Origin: Desulfopila inferna
GTDB taxonomy: Bacteria > Desulfobacterota > Desulfobulbia > Desulfobulbales > Desulfocapsaceae
DNA length: 64,000 nt
Assembly: GCF_016919005.1 (NCBI RefSeq)
Contig: NZ_JAFFQE010000002.1
Coordinates: forward strand, 372,001 to 436,000
Reading direction: 5' to 3'
Part shown: one piece after another, positions 41,147-49,863 of the stretch
Layout of the letters: each line of letters starts with the position of its first letter
Numbering within the stretch: position 1 is the stretch's first letter
Program-made: the position numbers and the translations under genes
Notes under the pieces: generated by a model
What the model saw: the letters and a program-made list of their open reading frames with translations, nothing else
The model's database searches: none
What the model was told of the DNA's origin: nothing

Positions 41147-43068
41147 CGATCTTCCATTGTGTAAAAGTGGATGGTTGTGTTCACCGTGGTTGTCTGGCCG
41201 TCCTGATACTGATAGAAGGCCTCGACCTTTTTCTCCGTTACCTCTTTGTCGTAGAGGGCTTCGTACAAATCGGCATACTTTTCGCGAACGAACTTTCTCC
41301 TGATTTTGCCCGTCTTGGTAAGTTCGCCGTCATCCATATCGAGCAGCTTGTATAACAGCGCGAAACGGTGAATCCGGAAATGGCTCTGTTCGGCATTCCG
41401 GTTGATTTTCGCCACCGCATCCTGGATAAGCTCGGCTACTTCCGGCCGCGTCGAAAGCTCCATGTAGGTGCTGAACGATATCCCTCTGTCCTCGGCCCAT
41501 TTGCCGACCACAATAGGATCTACATTGATAAGCGCGGCAATATATTCCCGTTTATCCCCGAAGATCACCGCCTCTTTGATGTAGGGGCTGAACTTCAAGC
41601 GATTCTCCAGAAACATCGGGCTGAACATCTCCCCTTTCTGGGTGTGCATCACATCGGAAATACGATCAATAACCACCAGATGGCCATTTTCATCGATATA
41701 GCCGGCATCTCCGGAATGCAGCCAACCACCCTCGAGCAGCTCTGCCGTCTTTTCCGGCAGGTTGTAATACCCCGGAGTAACCGAGGCGGAACGCGACAAT
41801 ATTTCACCTGCATCGGAAATCCTGCATTCCGTTCCCGGCAGAGGCTTGCCGACGGTGTCGGGCCGCACGTCGCCATCGCGATGCATGTAGGCAATGCCGA
41901 CAATTTCGGTCTGGCCGTAAATCTGCTTGAGATTGACCCCGAGGGCCTGATAAAAGGTAAAGAGCTCCGGTCCCAAAGCGGCGCCACCGGTATAGGCTCG
42001 GCGCAGCCGGAGAAAACCGATCTGGTTGACCAGAGGACGGAAGATCATCTGCTTGCCGAGCCAGGCCAAAACCCGAAGTTTGCCGGGCATCGGCCGGCCC
42101 GTCATACGATAGCGGGCGGCCTCTTCTCCTATCTTCATGAAAAAGGTATAAACGGTGCGATTCAACCAGTATGACTCGTCCATTTTCAACCAGATCTGAG
42201 AGCGGATTGTTTCATAAATACGGGGAGCGCCGAACATGAAATGCGGCCCGATTTCTTTGAGATCCTCCATGCTGGTCTCGACGGACTCCGGAAAGTTGAT
42301 GGCAATTCCGGTGGCCATCGCCACGCCGAAGGAATTCATCTGCTCCCCTATCCAGGCAAAAGGCAGAAAAGAAACATATTCATCGGTGTCCTCCAGCGGA
42401 TCGACTTCGGTGAGCTGGAGCCCCATATTTATATAGTTGCGATGAGTCAGCATTGCTCCTTTGGGCAACCCTGTGGTGCCGGAGGTCAGGCAAAAATGGC
42501 AGACATCGTCGGGGTCCCCCTTATCGACCAGATCATCAAAGTTCTGCGGATGCTCCTGATGGTATTCATCCCCCAGCCTGTAGAGATCTTTGACGGACAT
42601 GAACCAGCTATCGCTCTGATAGTTCCGCATTCCCCGGGGATCTTCGTAGATGATCTTTTTTACCTGAGGAATCGTATCCCGAATCTCCGCGACCTTATCT
42701 ACCTGTTCCTGATCGTTGCAGAAGACGATGCTGACATTGAGGTAATTGAGAATACCGCTAATCTCTTCGGGAAGGCTTGTCTGGTATATTGCCGCCGAAA
42801 TTCCCCCCACAGCCTGGGCACCGATGGCCATATAGAGTGCTTCCGGAATATTATCACTGATAATGGCAATCTTATCTTCCTTGTCAAAACCGATTTTTCG
42901 TAATCCAAGCCCGGTCTTGCGCACGGCATCATAATATTCATTCCAGGTAATACTATTCCAGCAGCCGAAATCCTTTTCCCGCAAGGCGACTTTCTCTCCG
43001 GTTTCCTTGACCCGCCAGCGCAGGAGCTGAGGAATACTGTACTGCAGTAAGTGGCTTCTCTCGTCCAT
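41143..43068 (-). CDS. Long-chain-type acyl-CoA synthetase (FAA1/FadD15-like)
   Basis: The 641-residue ANL enzyme has intact motifs: LTSGTTGLPKGAMLTH, YGQTEIVG, HSGDAGYIDENGHLVVIDR and the catalytic lysine in LTKTGKIRRKFV. It is of the large AMP-binding type (Pfam AMP-binding with the eukaryotic-like long linker). It lies between livG and livH and overlaps livH by four bases, an arrangement seen in deltaproteobacterial operons for uptake and activation of organic acids. The substrate is unknown. It could act on aromatic or fatty acids. Confidence 0.88.
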   Translation of the reverse strand: MDERSHLLQYSIPQLLRWRVKETGEKVALREKDFGCWNSITWNEYYDAVRKTGLGLRKIGFDKEDKIAIISDNIPEALYMAIGAQAVGGISAAIYQTSLPEEISGILNYLNVSIVFCNDQEQVDKVAEIRDTIPQVKKIIYEDPRGMRNYQSDSWFMSVKDLYRLGDEYHQEHPQNFDDLVDKGDPDDVCHFCLTSGTTGLPKGAMLTHRNYINMGLQLTEVDPLEDTDEYVSFLPFAWIGEQMNSFGVAMATGIAINFPESVETSMEDLKEIGPHFMFGAPRIYETIRSQIWLKMDESYWLNRTVYTFFMKIGEEAARYRMTGRPMPGKLRVLAWLGKQMIFRPLVNQIGFLRLRRAYTGGAALGPELFTFYQALGVNLKQIYGQTEIVGIAYMHRDGDVRPDTVGKPLPGTECRISDAGEILSRSASVTPGYYNLPEKTAELLEGGWLHSGDAGYIDENGHLVVIDRISDVMHTQKGEMFSPMFLENRLKFSPYIKEAVIFGDKREYIAALINVDPIVVGKWAEDRGISFSTYMELSTRPEVAELIQDAVAKINRNAEQSHFRIHRFALLYKLLDMDDGELTKTGKIRRKFVREKYADLYEALYDKEVTEKKVEAFYQYQDGQTTTVNTTIHFYTMEDR

Positions 43069-43076
43069 TATAAAAC

Positions 43077-43838
43077 TTACTCTTCTCCAATATAGGCTTC
43101 AATAACTGTAGGATCAGCCGCAACCTCTTCCGGGCTGCCGGAGCCGATCAGTTCGCCGAAATCAAGAACGTAAATCTGATCCGAGATATCCATGACAACG
43201 CCCAGATCATGCTCTACCAGAACTATGGTAATGTCCCACTCTTTCTTCAGATCAAGGATAAAGCGTACGATGTCTTCCTTTTCCTCGATATTCATTCCCG
43301 CCATGGGTTCGTCCAGAAGCAGGAGCTGGGGCGCCAAGGTCAGCGCCCGCGCTACCTCCACACGTTTCTGGACCCCGTAACTCAGATTGCCGACCATACT
43401 TTTCCGATAGAGCTCCAGCTCCATAAAGTCGATAACCTTTTCGACAAAGGCCCGATTCTCGGCCTCGATTCTTGACGTCTTGCCGAAATAGACAAGCGCG
43501 TGAAACAGAGAATAGCGCAGGTTCTGATGGCGGGCGAGAAGGAGGTTGTCGAGAACCGAGAGTCCTCTGAACAATTCAAGGTTCTGAAAGGCTCTGGCAA
43601 TACCCATACTGGAGATCTGATGGGGAGATGCATTGGTCAGGTTGCGCTCACCATAGTGTATATCTCCTTTGGTAGGATGATAGAATCCGGAGATGCAGTT
43701 GAGAATACTTGTTTTGCCGGCACCGTTCGGTCCGATAATCGAGGTGATGATCCCGGGTTCAATGGTTATATTGACCTCGGTGAGCGCGTTCAGACCGCCA
43801 AATGTGAGAGTAACATCGGAAACAATTAATTTCGTCAT
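43077..43838 (-). CDS. Branched-chain-type ABC transporter ATPase (LivG-like)
   Basis: The 253-residue ATPase has Walker A GPNGAGKTS, signature LSYGVQKRVEVARAL (family variant of LSGGQ), Walker B LLLLDEPMAGMN and the switch histidine in LVEHDLGVV. It is the first gene of the importer operon. No clear ribosome-binding site precedes the ATG. A mutation-prone repeat region lies upstream. Confidence 0.9.
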   Translation of the reverse strand: MTKLIVSDVTLTFGGLNALTEVNITIEPGIITSIIGPNGAGKTSILNCISGFYHPTKGDIHYGERNLTNASPHQISSMGIARAFQNLELFRGLSVLDNLLLARHQNLRYSLFHALVYFGKTSRIEAENRAFVEKVIDFMELELYRKSMVGNLSYGVQKRVEVARALTLAPQLLLLDEPMAGMNIEEKEDIVRFILDLKKEWDITIVLVEHDLGVVMDISDQIYVLDFGELIGSGSPEEVAADPTVIEAYIGEE

Positions 43839-44304
43839 AGAGTCTGTAATATCAACAGTTTCAACAGAGTTCGGTTTCTATCCAAAACGTCGGCCTCTAT
43901 AGCCAGGGCAATTGTCCGGTTTCCGCTGGATTAGAGACGAATATCAATATATTACTACTCGGGCCAGGACATGCATGTGCAGGGTAGTTAGTACCTCACT
44001 CCCCAAAAACCGACATAAAAGACACGAAAACGGAAACTCTTTCAAAAGCCGAGATCTTGAATACTGCCAAGGTGCTTATACCCCTCAAGGGGTACCGTAA
44101 AGAGTCCAGCTCCTCTGGGTTCGACAACACATACATTGTATATTGAGCTGCGCATGAGGCACAGCATGTAATGCGAGACTAGGTTCATGTGAGAGGTTAT
44201 CCGAAGACAGGTAGATAAGCTGTCGCCGAATATATTGATAGAATACTAGAAACCACATATTTCGCAAGTTTATATAATAGTGGGAAAATAGTGGTATATT
44301 CCCA
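43839..44304. other. Gap upstream of Liv operon, with repeat and terminator
   Basis: No gene is supported. It contains a type 2 palindromic repeat (43989-44124) and the terminator hairpin of the regulator gene (44276-44309). Confidence 0.6.
43989..44124 (+). repeat. Palindromic repeat, type 2 with full core
   Basis: TTAGTACCTCACTCCCC, ACACGAAAACGG, CCAAGGTGCTTAT, CCCCTCAAGGGG, ACCGTAAAGAG and CCAGCTCCTCTGGG appear in order. It joins the type 2 left part to the CCCCTCAAGGGG core that is otherwise found in type 1 copies. Confidence 0.65.
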
Positions 44305-44309
44305 CTATT
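44276..44309. terminator. Hairpin overlapping the stop of the LuxR-type regulator gene
   Basis: AATAGTGGGAA (44276-44286) pairs exactly with TTCCCACTATT (44299-44309). The stop codon of the minus-strand gene lies in the second arm. A short T run follows on the plus strand only, so it may stop transcripts from either side, better from the left. Confidence 0.45.
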
Positions 44310-45888
44310 TTTCCATAGCCAGCAGATGAGAGCGAAGATTTATCTTCTTGTTTTTTATACCTAATTTATCACGGATATGGTGACGGTGAAAAAGAACGGT
44401 ATTTTTGGAAACCAACAGAATTTCGGCAATTTCCTTATTGGTCATACCCTCCTTAACCAGGCTTGCGACTTTAATCTCCACAGGAGTAAGATGAACCAGG
44501 CCCGAGGCCAGCTTATCGATGAAAGGTGAGATTATATTATTCAGATTCGTTTCCAGAATCCGGGCAAGAGTTTTCTGCCGGTCGTTCAATCGTCCGTTGA
44601 TAATCCCCTGCAGGTAGGGATTGACCAGTTCCTGCACGTTGCGCAAAACAATCTCACCGAGCTCCTTTTTATCTTCTTCCCGTTGCTTGAGAAGCACCCT
44701 GAGAGCGGTATTGACTTCTTCAAGATGATCCGATTGGGCCTGAAGCTCTTTTTCACGTTTTCGCAGGGCCTTTTCGGCCCGCCTGCGGTCTTCTATTTCC
44801 TGCTCGAGCTGTATGTTCGTCTGCTCAAGCTCTGCAGTTCGCTCCGCCACCAATATTTCCAAGTGGTCCCTATAATTTCTCAACTCATCTTCCGCTTGCT
44901 TCTGGGCGCTGATATCGCGCAAGGTCACAATATTGCCCTGTGGCCGGCCATCATCTCCCTGATAAAGAGTCGAACTCAACTGAACATCCAGGATTTTGCC
45001 GTCCTTGGTGTATCGCCTGGTTTCAAAAAGATGAATCTTCTGACCACTGAGCATCCGCCGAATGGCCTCTTTTGTTTCCGCCACATTTTCCGGGGGAACG
45101 AAGTCAATCTGCTTGCCGAGGAGCTCGTCCCTCGACAATTGAAAGGTCTGCTCAAAGGCCGGATTGACGTAGGTTGCCACTCCCTGCATGTCATAAACCA
45201 CAATGGGATCGGGGGAAGACTCAAGGAAGGTGCGGTAACGACTTTCGCTCTCCCGCCAGAAAGCTTCAGTCATTTTTTTCTGGACCAGTTCACGCCGCAC
45301 ATCCGCATAAAGCCGCGCTTTTTCAAGGGCAATAATTGCCAGTGCGGCGAACTGCTCGAGAGTGGCGATATCCTCCCTGCTGAAACGTTTGTCAGCGTCG
45401 ACATGGGCAAGACCGATGACCCCCAGCACCTGGTTTTCTGATTTAAGCGGTATTCCCACTATGGAGCGCAGTCCATCGAGAACCTTATCGGCAATGCGGC
45501 CGGGCCAGGTCAAATAATCCTCTACAAGAACTGGTGCTTCGGCCTGCCAGACCCGACCTCCCATACCTTCGCCGAGAGAAACCCTGCGGCCCAGCTGGCC
45601 CTTGAAAAAACCCATTCCCATCTTCATCTGCATCTGCTCTCCCCCGGCATATGGCAGATAAATATAGCCATGCGCGGTGCCGCTGAGAGATGCCGCCCGT
45701 TCGAGAATATTTTCCAGCAACTCTTCCTTGTCCAGCTTATCGATCAAGCCCAGGGAAGTCTCGTGAAGGGCCTTCAGGGACTCATTATGCCGATGAAATA
45801 CCTCCTCAGCGGCCTTGAGGCGTTTAAACTCCAGATTGAGCGTTTCGATCTGCCGGGCCAGATCCATGTAGGAAGGTTTTCTGCTCAT
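44305..45888 (-). CDS. GAF-PAS-LuxR transcriptional regulator
   Basis: The 527-residue protein has an N-terminal coiled coil (about residues 5-45), a GAF domain (about 45-200), a PAS domain (about 218-340, YRTFLESSPDPIVVYDMQGV), a long coiled coil (about 345-420) and a C-terminal LuxR helix-turn-helix (LTPVEIKVASLVKEGMTNKE, then IAEILLVSKNTV). There is no kinase domain, so it is a one-component, probably cytoplasmic, sensor that binds DNA itself. Its targets are unknown. The Liv operon downstream on the same strand is a candidate but is separated by a terminator. Confidence 0.85.
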   Translation of the reverse strand: MSRKPSYMDLARQIETLNLEFKRLKAAEEVFHRHNESLKALHETSLGLIDKLDKEELLENILERAASLSGTAHGYIYLPYAGGEQMQMKMGMGFFKGQLGRRVSLGEGMGGRVWQAEAPVLVEDYLTWPGRIADKVLDGLRSIVGIPLKSENQVLGVIGLAHVDADKRFSREDIATLEQFAALAIIALEKARLYADVRRELVQKKMTEAFWRESESRYRTFLESSPDPIVVYDMQGVATYVNPAFEQTFQLSRDELLGKQIDFVPPENVAETKEAIRRMLSGQKIHLFETRRYTKDGKILDVQLSSTLYQGDDGRPQGNIVTLRDISAQKQAEDELRNYRDHLEILVAERTAELEQTNIQLEQEIEDRRRAEKALRKREKELQAQSDHLEEVNTALRVLLKQREEDKKELGEIVLRNVQELVNPYLQGIINGRLNDRQKTLARILETNLNNIISPFIDKLASGLVHLTPVEIKVASLVKEGMTNKEIAEILLVSKNTVLFHRHHIRDKLGIKNKKINLRSHLLAMEK

Positions 45889-45977
45889 AATTTAAGATTA
45901 GCTTTTATCTTTTGACGGCATGGTAAAAGAGCATCAAGTTTCCAGACAGGGTTGCCTTGTCCGGGAGAAACCAATCT

Positions 45978-46346
45978 CTATTTCCTGCCAGGCCTGCAAG
46001 CAGCAAGACAGAGCCAGCCGGCCAAAAAAAGTATTCCTCCTGCCGGGGTGATATATCCGGTATCAACGGAACTAAACGCCATCAAATAGAGGCTGCCAGA
46101 GAAAAACACAATCCCGCCCAGGAAACAGAAGCCTCCCAGAACTGCCGGCCTCGCCGGCTGCTTCTGAGAAGCGATCAACAGCGATGTACAGAGAAGGGCC
46201 AGTGAGTGAAACATCTGATAACGCACCCCTTTGTCTATCCAAAGGGACTGCATCTCATTAAATAACCCGGAATGGGCTCCCCAGGATCCCACAGCCACAG
46301 AGATGCCGGCCAGCAGCGAACCGAGAAGAAAGAAAAGACGAGCCAT
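45978..46346 (-). CDS. DUF423 small membrane protein
   Basis: The 122-residue protein has four membrane helices and matches DUF423 (YgdD/YwdK type): LAGISVAVGSWGAHSG, VRYQMFHSLALL and FSGSLYLMAFS. The function is unknown. The frame opens at 46367, but ATG 46346 has GGAGG 5 bases upstream and begins at the first helix. Confidence 0.88.
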   Translation of the reverse strand: MARLFFLLGSLLAGISVAVGSWGAHSGLFNEMQSLWIDKGVRYQMFHSLALLCTSLLIASQKQPARPAVLGGFCFLGGIVFFSGSLYLMAFSSVDTGYITPAGGILFLAGWLCLAACRPGRK

Positions 46347-46593
46347 TACCGCCTCCTTATTGAGCAAACCCAGAAAGTCAGCTCAACCGGATTTGCCGTT
46401 TAGCATTGAGAATATAGAGAATACTTGTATTTTACATTGAAACGAAAAGGAAATTGTGTCAACAATCTTTTTAACAGGCAGGCATGGTGACGATCTCACA
46501 GAATCGAGACAATCAGCACTGACCAAGTTCCCGAAATTGATCTTCGGAAATACCCCGTGGGTTAAAAAAATCTATCACATAAGAGACTGATAC

Positions 46594-47061
46594 ATGGAGA
46601 AATCATTTCAAGATCACTACCCGGAATCCTACAGTCACTGTTACGGCTGCGGTTCAAAAAATGACAGTGGGCTGCAGATAAAGAGTTATTGGGATGGCGA
46701 TGAATCCGTCGCGGTTTTTCATCCCGAGAAATATCATATGGCCTTTCCCGGATATGTTTACGGCGGTCTGATCGCTTCGATAATCGATTGCCACTCCACC
46801 GGAACTGCGGCGGCCGCGGCCTACCGGGAAGAGGGACGGGAAATGGGTTCAGAGCCCGCTTTCCGCTTCGTCACGGCTTCACTGCATATCGATTATCTCC
46901 TGCCCACACCCTTGGGACCCCCACTCCACCTGCGTTCACGGGTTACCGAGATCAAGGGAAGAAAAGTCGTTGTAGAAACCGAATGCATCGTCGAGGACAA
47001 GGTTACCGCAAAAGGGAAAGTTGTCGCCGTTCAGATGCCGGAGCATCTGCTACCGGAATAA
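46594..47061 (+). CDS. PaaI-type hotdog thioesterase
   Basis: The 155-residue protein has a hotdog fold with the central helix region FPGYVYGGLIASIIDCHSTG, matching PaaI-like acyl-CoA thioesterases (HGG becomes YGG here). An N-terminal CYGCG is typical of a subgroup. It probably hydrolyses small acyl-CoAs, keeping free CoA available. It is monocistronic and convergent with the diguanylate cyclase gene. Confidence 0.8.
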   Translation: MEKSFQDHYPESYSHCYGCGSKNDSGLQIKSYWDGDESVAVFHPEKYHMAFPGYVYGGLIASIIDCHSTGTAAAAAYREEGREMGSEPAFRFVTASLHIDYLLPTPLGPPLHLRSRVTEIKGRKVVVETECIVEDKVTAKGKVVAVQMPEHLLPE

Positions 47062-47093
47062 GGATAACAGGCGATCGGCCCGGCTAAAACGGA

Positions 47094-48188
47094 TCAACCC
47101 TCTACCTTATTTCTGCCATGCCGTTTCGCCTGATACAGAAACTTATCGGCGGTATTGATCAGTTCATTCAATTTCTGTCCCTGGATATATTCGGCCACGC
47201 CGATGCTGACGGTTATCGATACCTGGTTTTCCTGACAGATGATCGAAATCTTCTCCGTTGCCGCCCGCAGCCGCTCTGCTATTTTTTTCGCCTGTTCGCC
47301 TGTTGTCTCCGGCAGGAAAATCAGAAATTCCTCCCCGCCCCAACGGGCTACGACATCACGCTTTTGAGTATTTTCAACAAAAACATCAGATATTTTTCGC
47401 AGGAAGTTGTCGCCGCATTCATGCCCATAGGTATCATTAATCCCCTTAAAATGATCGATATCGGCAATCAACACACTGAAAACTTTGCCGCTTCTCTCCA
47501 GGCGGCGTAATTCACTGCGGAGCTGCTCAAACATATCTCTTCTATTGGAAAGACCGGTCAGTTCGTCTTTTCTGGAAAGACGATCGAGTTTACGGCTGAG
47601 ATTGAGCAATTCCTTCCTGCCGTCCTCCCGGGCATATTCATACGCCAGAGCGACAAAACTCGTCGAGAACATGGCTGCTATAAAACGCAGAGTAAAGGCG
47701 GGGGAATACTCCGTCTTCAGGAGAATGTTGTCGGGAACCATCAACATAAAGACCACCATTCCAAGAAGTGCGGCAAGATATATACATCCGGGGATCAATC
47801 CCAAAATATAAAAAATCATACCCGGCATAACGAACATCCAGAGGGGACCGGTATTACTACTTCCGCCGGTACTGAGAAGGTACAGACCGAGAAAGGTCAT
47901 CATGGTAACGACAATAGTTGAAGAAAGACGATACCTGCCGGTCATATGAAGAAAAACATAGTTTGCGGCACTGAAACCTGCTGCGGAAAAGACCACTACT
48001 GCCAGCTGAATATTGCCTTCCTTCAAACCGATTATACCGAATGCAACCAGAAGCGCAAAACTGATAATGCTGAACACTGAAGTGATGATAACCTGCTTAC
48101 GCACATCGGCACTGCTTTCCTTTACAGAACCGGCATAGATGATATATTTGAACCAGTCGCCAATCATAAAATATTTTCTCTGACCCAT
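47094..48188 (-). CDS. Membrane-bound diguanylate cyclase
   Basis: The 364-residue protein has about six N-terminal membrane helices and a GGDEF domain with active site WGGEEF. It makes cyclic di-GMP from GTP. The inhibitory I-site, normally RxxD nine bases-equivalents before the motif, reads QKRD, so feedback inhibition by product may be weak. No other domain is present, so the membrane part must be the sensor. Nothing around it shows a specific pathway. Confidence 0.88.
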   Translation of the reverse strand: MGQRKYFMIGDWFKYIIYAGSVKESSADVRKQVIITSVFSIISFALLVAFGIIGLKEGNIQLAVVVFSAAGFSAANYVFLHMTGRYRLSSTIVVTMMTFLGLYLLSTGGSSNTGPLWMFVMPGMIFYILGLIPGCIYLAALLGMVVFMLMVPDNILLKTEYSPAFTLRFIAAMFSTSFVALAYEYAREDGRKELLNLSRKLDRLSRKDELTGLSNRRDMFEQLRSELRRLERSGKVFSVLIADIDHFKGINDTYGHECGDNFLRKISDVFVENTQKRDVVARWGGEEFLIFLPETTGEQAKKIAERLRAATEKISIICQENQVSITVSIGVAEYIQGQKLNELINTADKFLYQAKRHGRNKVEG

Positions 48189-48478
48189 AGAAAAACTTCC
48201 GGATACATCTGTGCCGACCAGCCCGTTACGGTCATCCTTATCAGGGCCAAGAGCAATAAATAATATTCATACATACCATCGAAGAAACAGAATTGCTCAT
48301 GCTGATTCGATGTCCTTCTCCGAGATGAGCATCGATCTTTTCTTTCCGCTTATGGCTTCGGTTGCACCGATAAAAAATGATACTCACTGTTCCTTAATGA
48401 TGCACTCGTAAAAAGCGTAATCTAGGTCGGTTCGGAAATGCATTTATCGGTGAGGAAAAGTAAAGATCCCCGGCTGAA

Positions 48479-49078
48479 TTATTCTTTCTCTTTTTCGGCC
48501 AGAGAGGCGAGGTGCTGATAGTCTCTGAAACAGTCCATATCCGTGCTGACCCCCGGATCATCGATGGGCAGGCGCAAAACACTGCTAGGACATTCGGCAA
48601 TTATTCGATTCATTGGTTTTACGTGGGCACCGCGAGAAAGATGTGCAGCAGGAAAAAGCGTGGGATGGCCGCCGCGGCCGCCATATGTCGGTATAAGGAT
48701 ATGATGCGGATACCGCTCATGCTGCCGGCTCAGGAGCCTGTAGCTCGAAGAAAGAACCAGGGGGTGATCGGCAAGCCCGACCATTATCCCGCTAACTCCA
48801 TGCGGCAAAAGATCAAGGCCGGCCTGCAGCGAATCCGACATCTGGCTCTCAGGATCACGGTTAACGGCAACCGCCACAGGCATGTCGGCAAGAAGAGGTA
48901 CAATCTTTTCTCTATGGTGACCCAGCACCACAATTATATCGATTATTCCAGCACTAAGGATACGATTCAGGCAAAAGGTAAGCGCCGGCTCATTCCGCAG
49001 CGGCAACAGCTGCTTTATCCGCCCCATGCGACGTGATGCCCCAGCCGCGAGCAGTATGAAAGCCGTCTTGCAGACCAT
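48479..49078 (-). CDS. mocA: Molybdenum cofactor cytidylyltransferase (MocA-like)
   Basis: The 199-residue nucleotidyltransferase has the N-terminal NTP-binding motif FILLAAGASRRMGRIKQLLP, then VGLADHPLV in the metal site and GGRGGHPTLF. MocA attaches CMP to molybdopterin to form the MCD cofactor used by xanthine-dehydrogenase-type enzymes. It is the last gene of the aldehyde oxidoreductase operon and overlaps the chaperone gene by 89 bases in another frame. The conserved motif begins at residue 7, so the overlap is real and not a start error. Confidence 0.88.
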   Translation of the reverse strand: MVCKTAFILLAAGASRRMGRIKQLLPLRNEPALTFCLNRILSAGIIDIIVVLGHHREKIVPLLADMPVAVAVNRDPESQMSDSLQAGLDLLPHGVSGIMVGLADHPLVLSSSYRLLSRQHERYPHHILIPTYGGRGGHPTLFPAAHLSRGAHVKPMNRIIAECPSSVLRLPIDDPGVSTDMDCFRDYQHLASLAEKEKE

Positions 49079-49859
49079 GGCTGCTCCTTCTCTGAATAAG
49101 TTGAGCGGTGATGCTCACCGCTATCTCGGCAGGAGAACGGGCACCGATATCAAGACCGACCGGGGTATAGAGCCTGACCAGCTCCTCTTCACCGACTCCT
49201 TCTTCCTGCTGCAGCCGCTTGAGAAAAGAGGTGCGCTTACTGCGGCTGCCCACCAGTCCGACATAGGATGCCGGCGTGGCGAGGGCCTTGCGGATCACCG
49301 TGTAGTCGTGGGCATGGCCGCGGGTTGCACAGACGATGCAGGTGGAAGGGCTCACCCGCAATTGATCAAATATTGTCTCGAAATCACTGGTCATGACCCG
49401 GGCCGCATCCGGCAGCAGTTTGGGATCGGCGAATTCGGGCCGATCATCGACGACAATCACCGAGAAACCGACCGCGGCCGCCGTTCTGCAGAGGGCCTGG
49501 CCCACATGACCGGCACCGGCGATGATCAAACGGCTGGCGGGCAGGACGGGTTCGATATAGAGGGTGGCCCGGCCACCGCAGACATACGTCGGTGCCGCAG
49601 ATAAATCCACATGATGGAGAACCGTTTCACCTTTCTCCATGGCAAGCAGAGCGGCATCGACAGCCTCTTTTTCCATGGTTCCGCCGCCCACTGTGCCGAT
49701 GATATCGCCATTGCCGAAAACCACCATCTTGGCGCCGGCCTTGGCAGGCGCCGAGCCCTTAACGTCAATGAGCAGCACCAGGGCGCACGGTTCCTGCCGC
49801 TGCTGTTTTTTGACAAGCTCCTCAAAGACCCGTTCCGTCCCAACCGATTTTTTATTCAT
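48990..49859 (-). CDS. XdhC/PaoD-type molybdenum cofactor chaperone
   Basis: The 289-residue protein has the XdhC N-terminal domain (VKGSAPAKAGAKMVVFGNGD, then GTVGGGTMEKEAV) and a C-terminal Rossmann domain (IIAGAGHVGQALCRTAA...VGLVGSRSKRTSF). Such proteins receive MCD, with MocA, and insert it into the large subunit. Its last 29 residues, beyond the conserved QLIQRR, come from the region overlapping mocA. It follows the FAD subunit gene by 4 bases. Confidence 0.87.
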   Translation of the reverse strand: MNKKSVGTERVFEELVKKQQRQEPCALVLLIDVKGSAPAKAGAKMVVFGNGDIIGTVGGGTMEKEAVDAALLAMEKGETVLHHVDLSAAPTYVCGGRATLYIEPVLPASRLIIAGAGHVGQALCRTAAAVGFSVIVVDDRPEFADPKLLPDAARVMTSDFETIFDQLRVSPSTCIVCATRGHAHDYTVIRKALATPASYVGLVGSRSKRTSFLKRLQQEEGVGEEELVRLYTPVGLDIGARSPAEIAVSITAQLIQRRSSHGLQDGFHTARGWGITSHGADKAAVAAAE

Positions 49860-49863
49860 CAGG

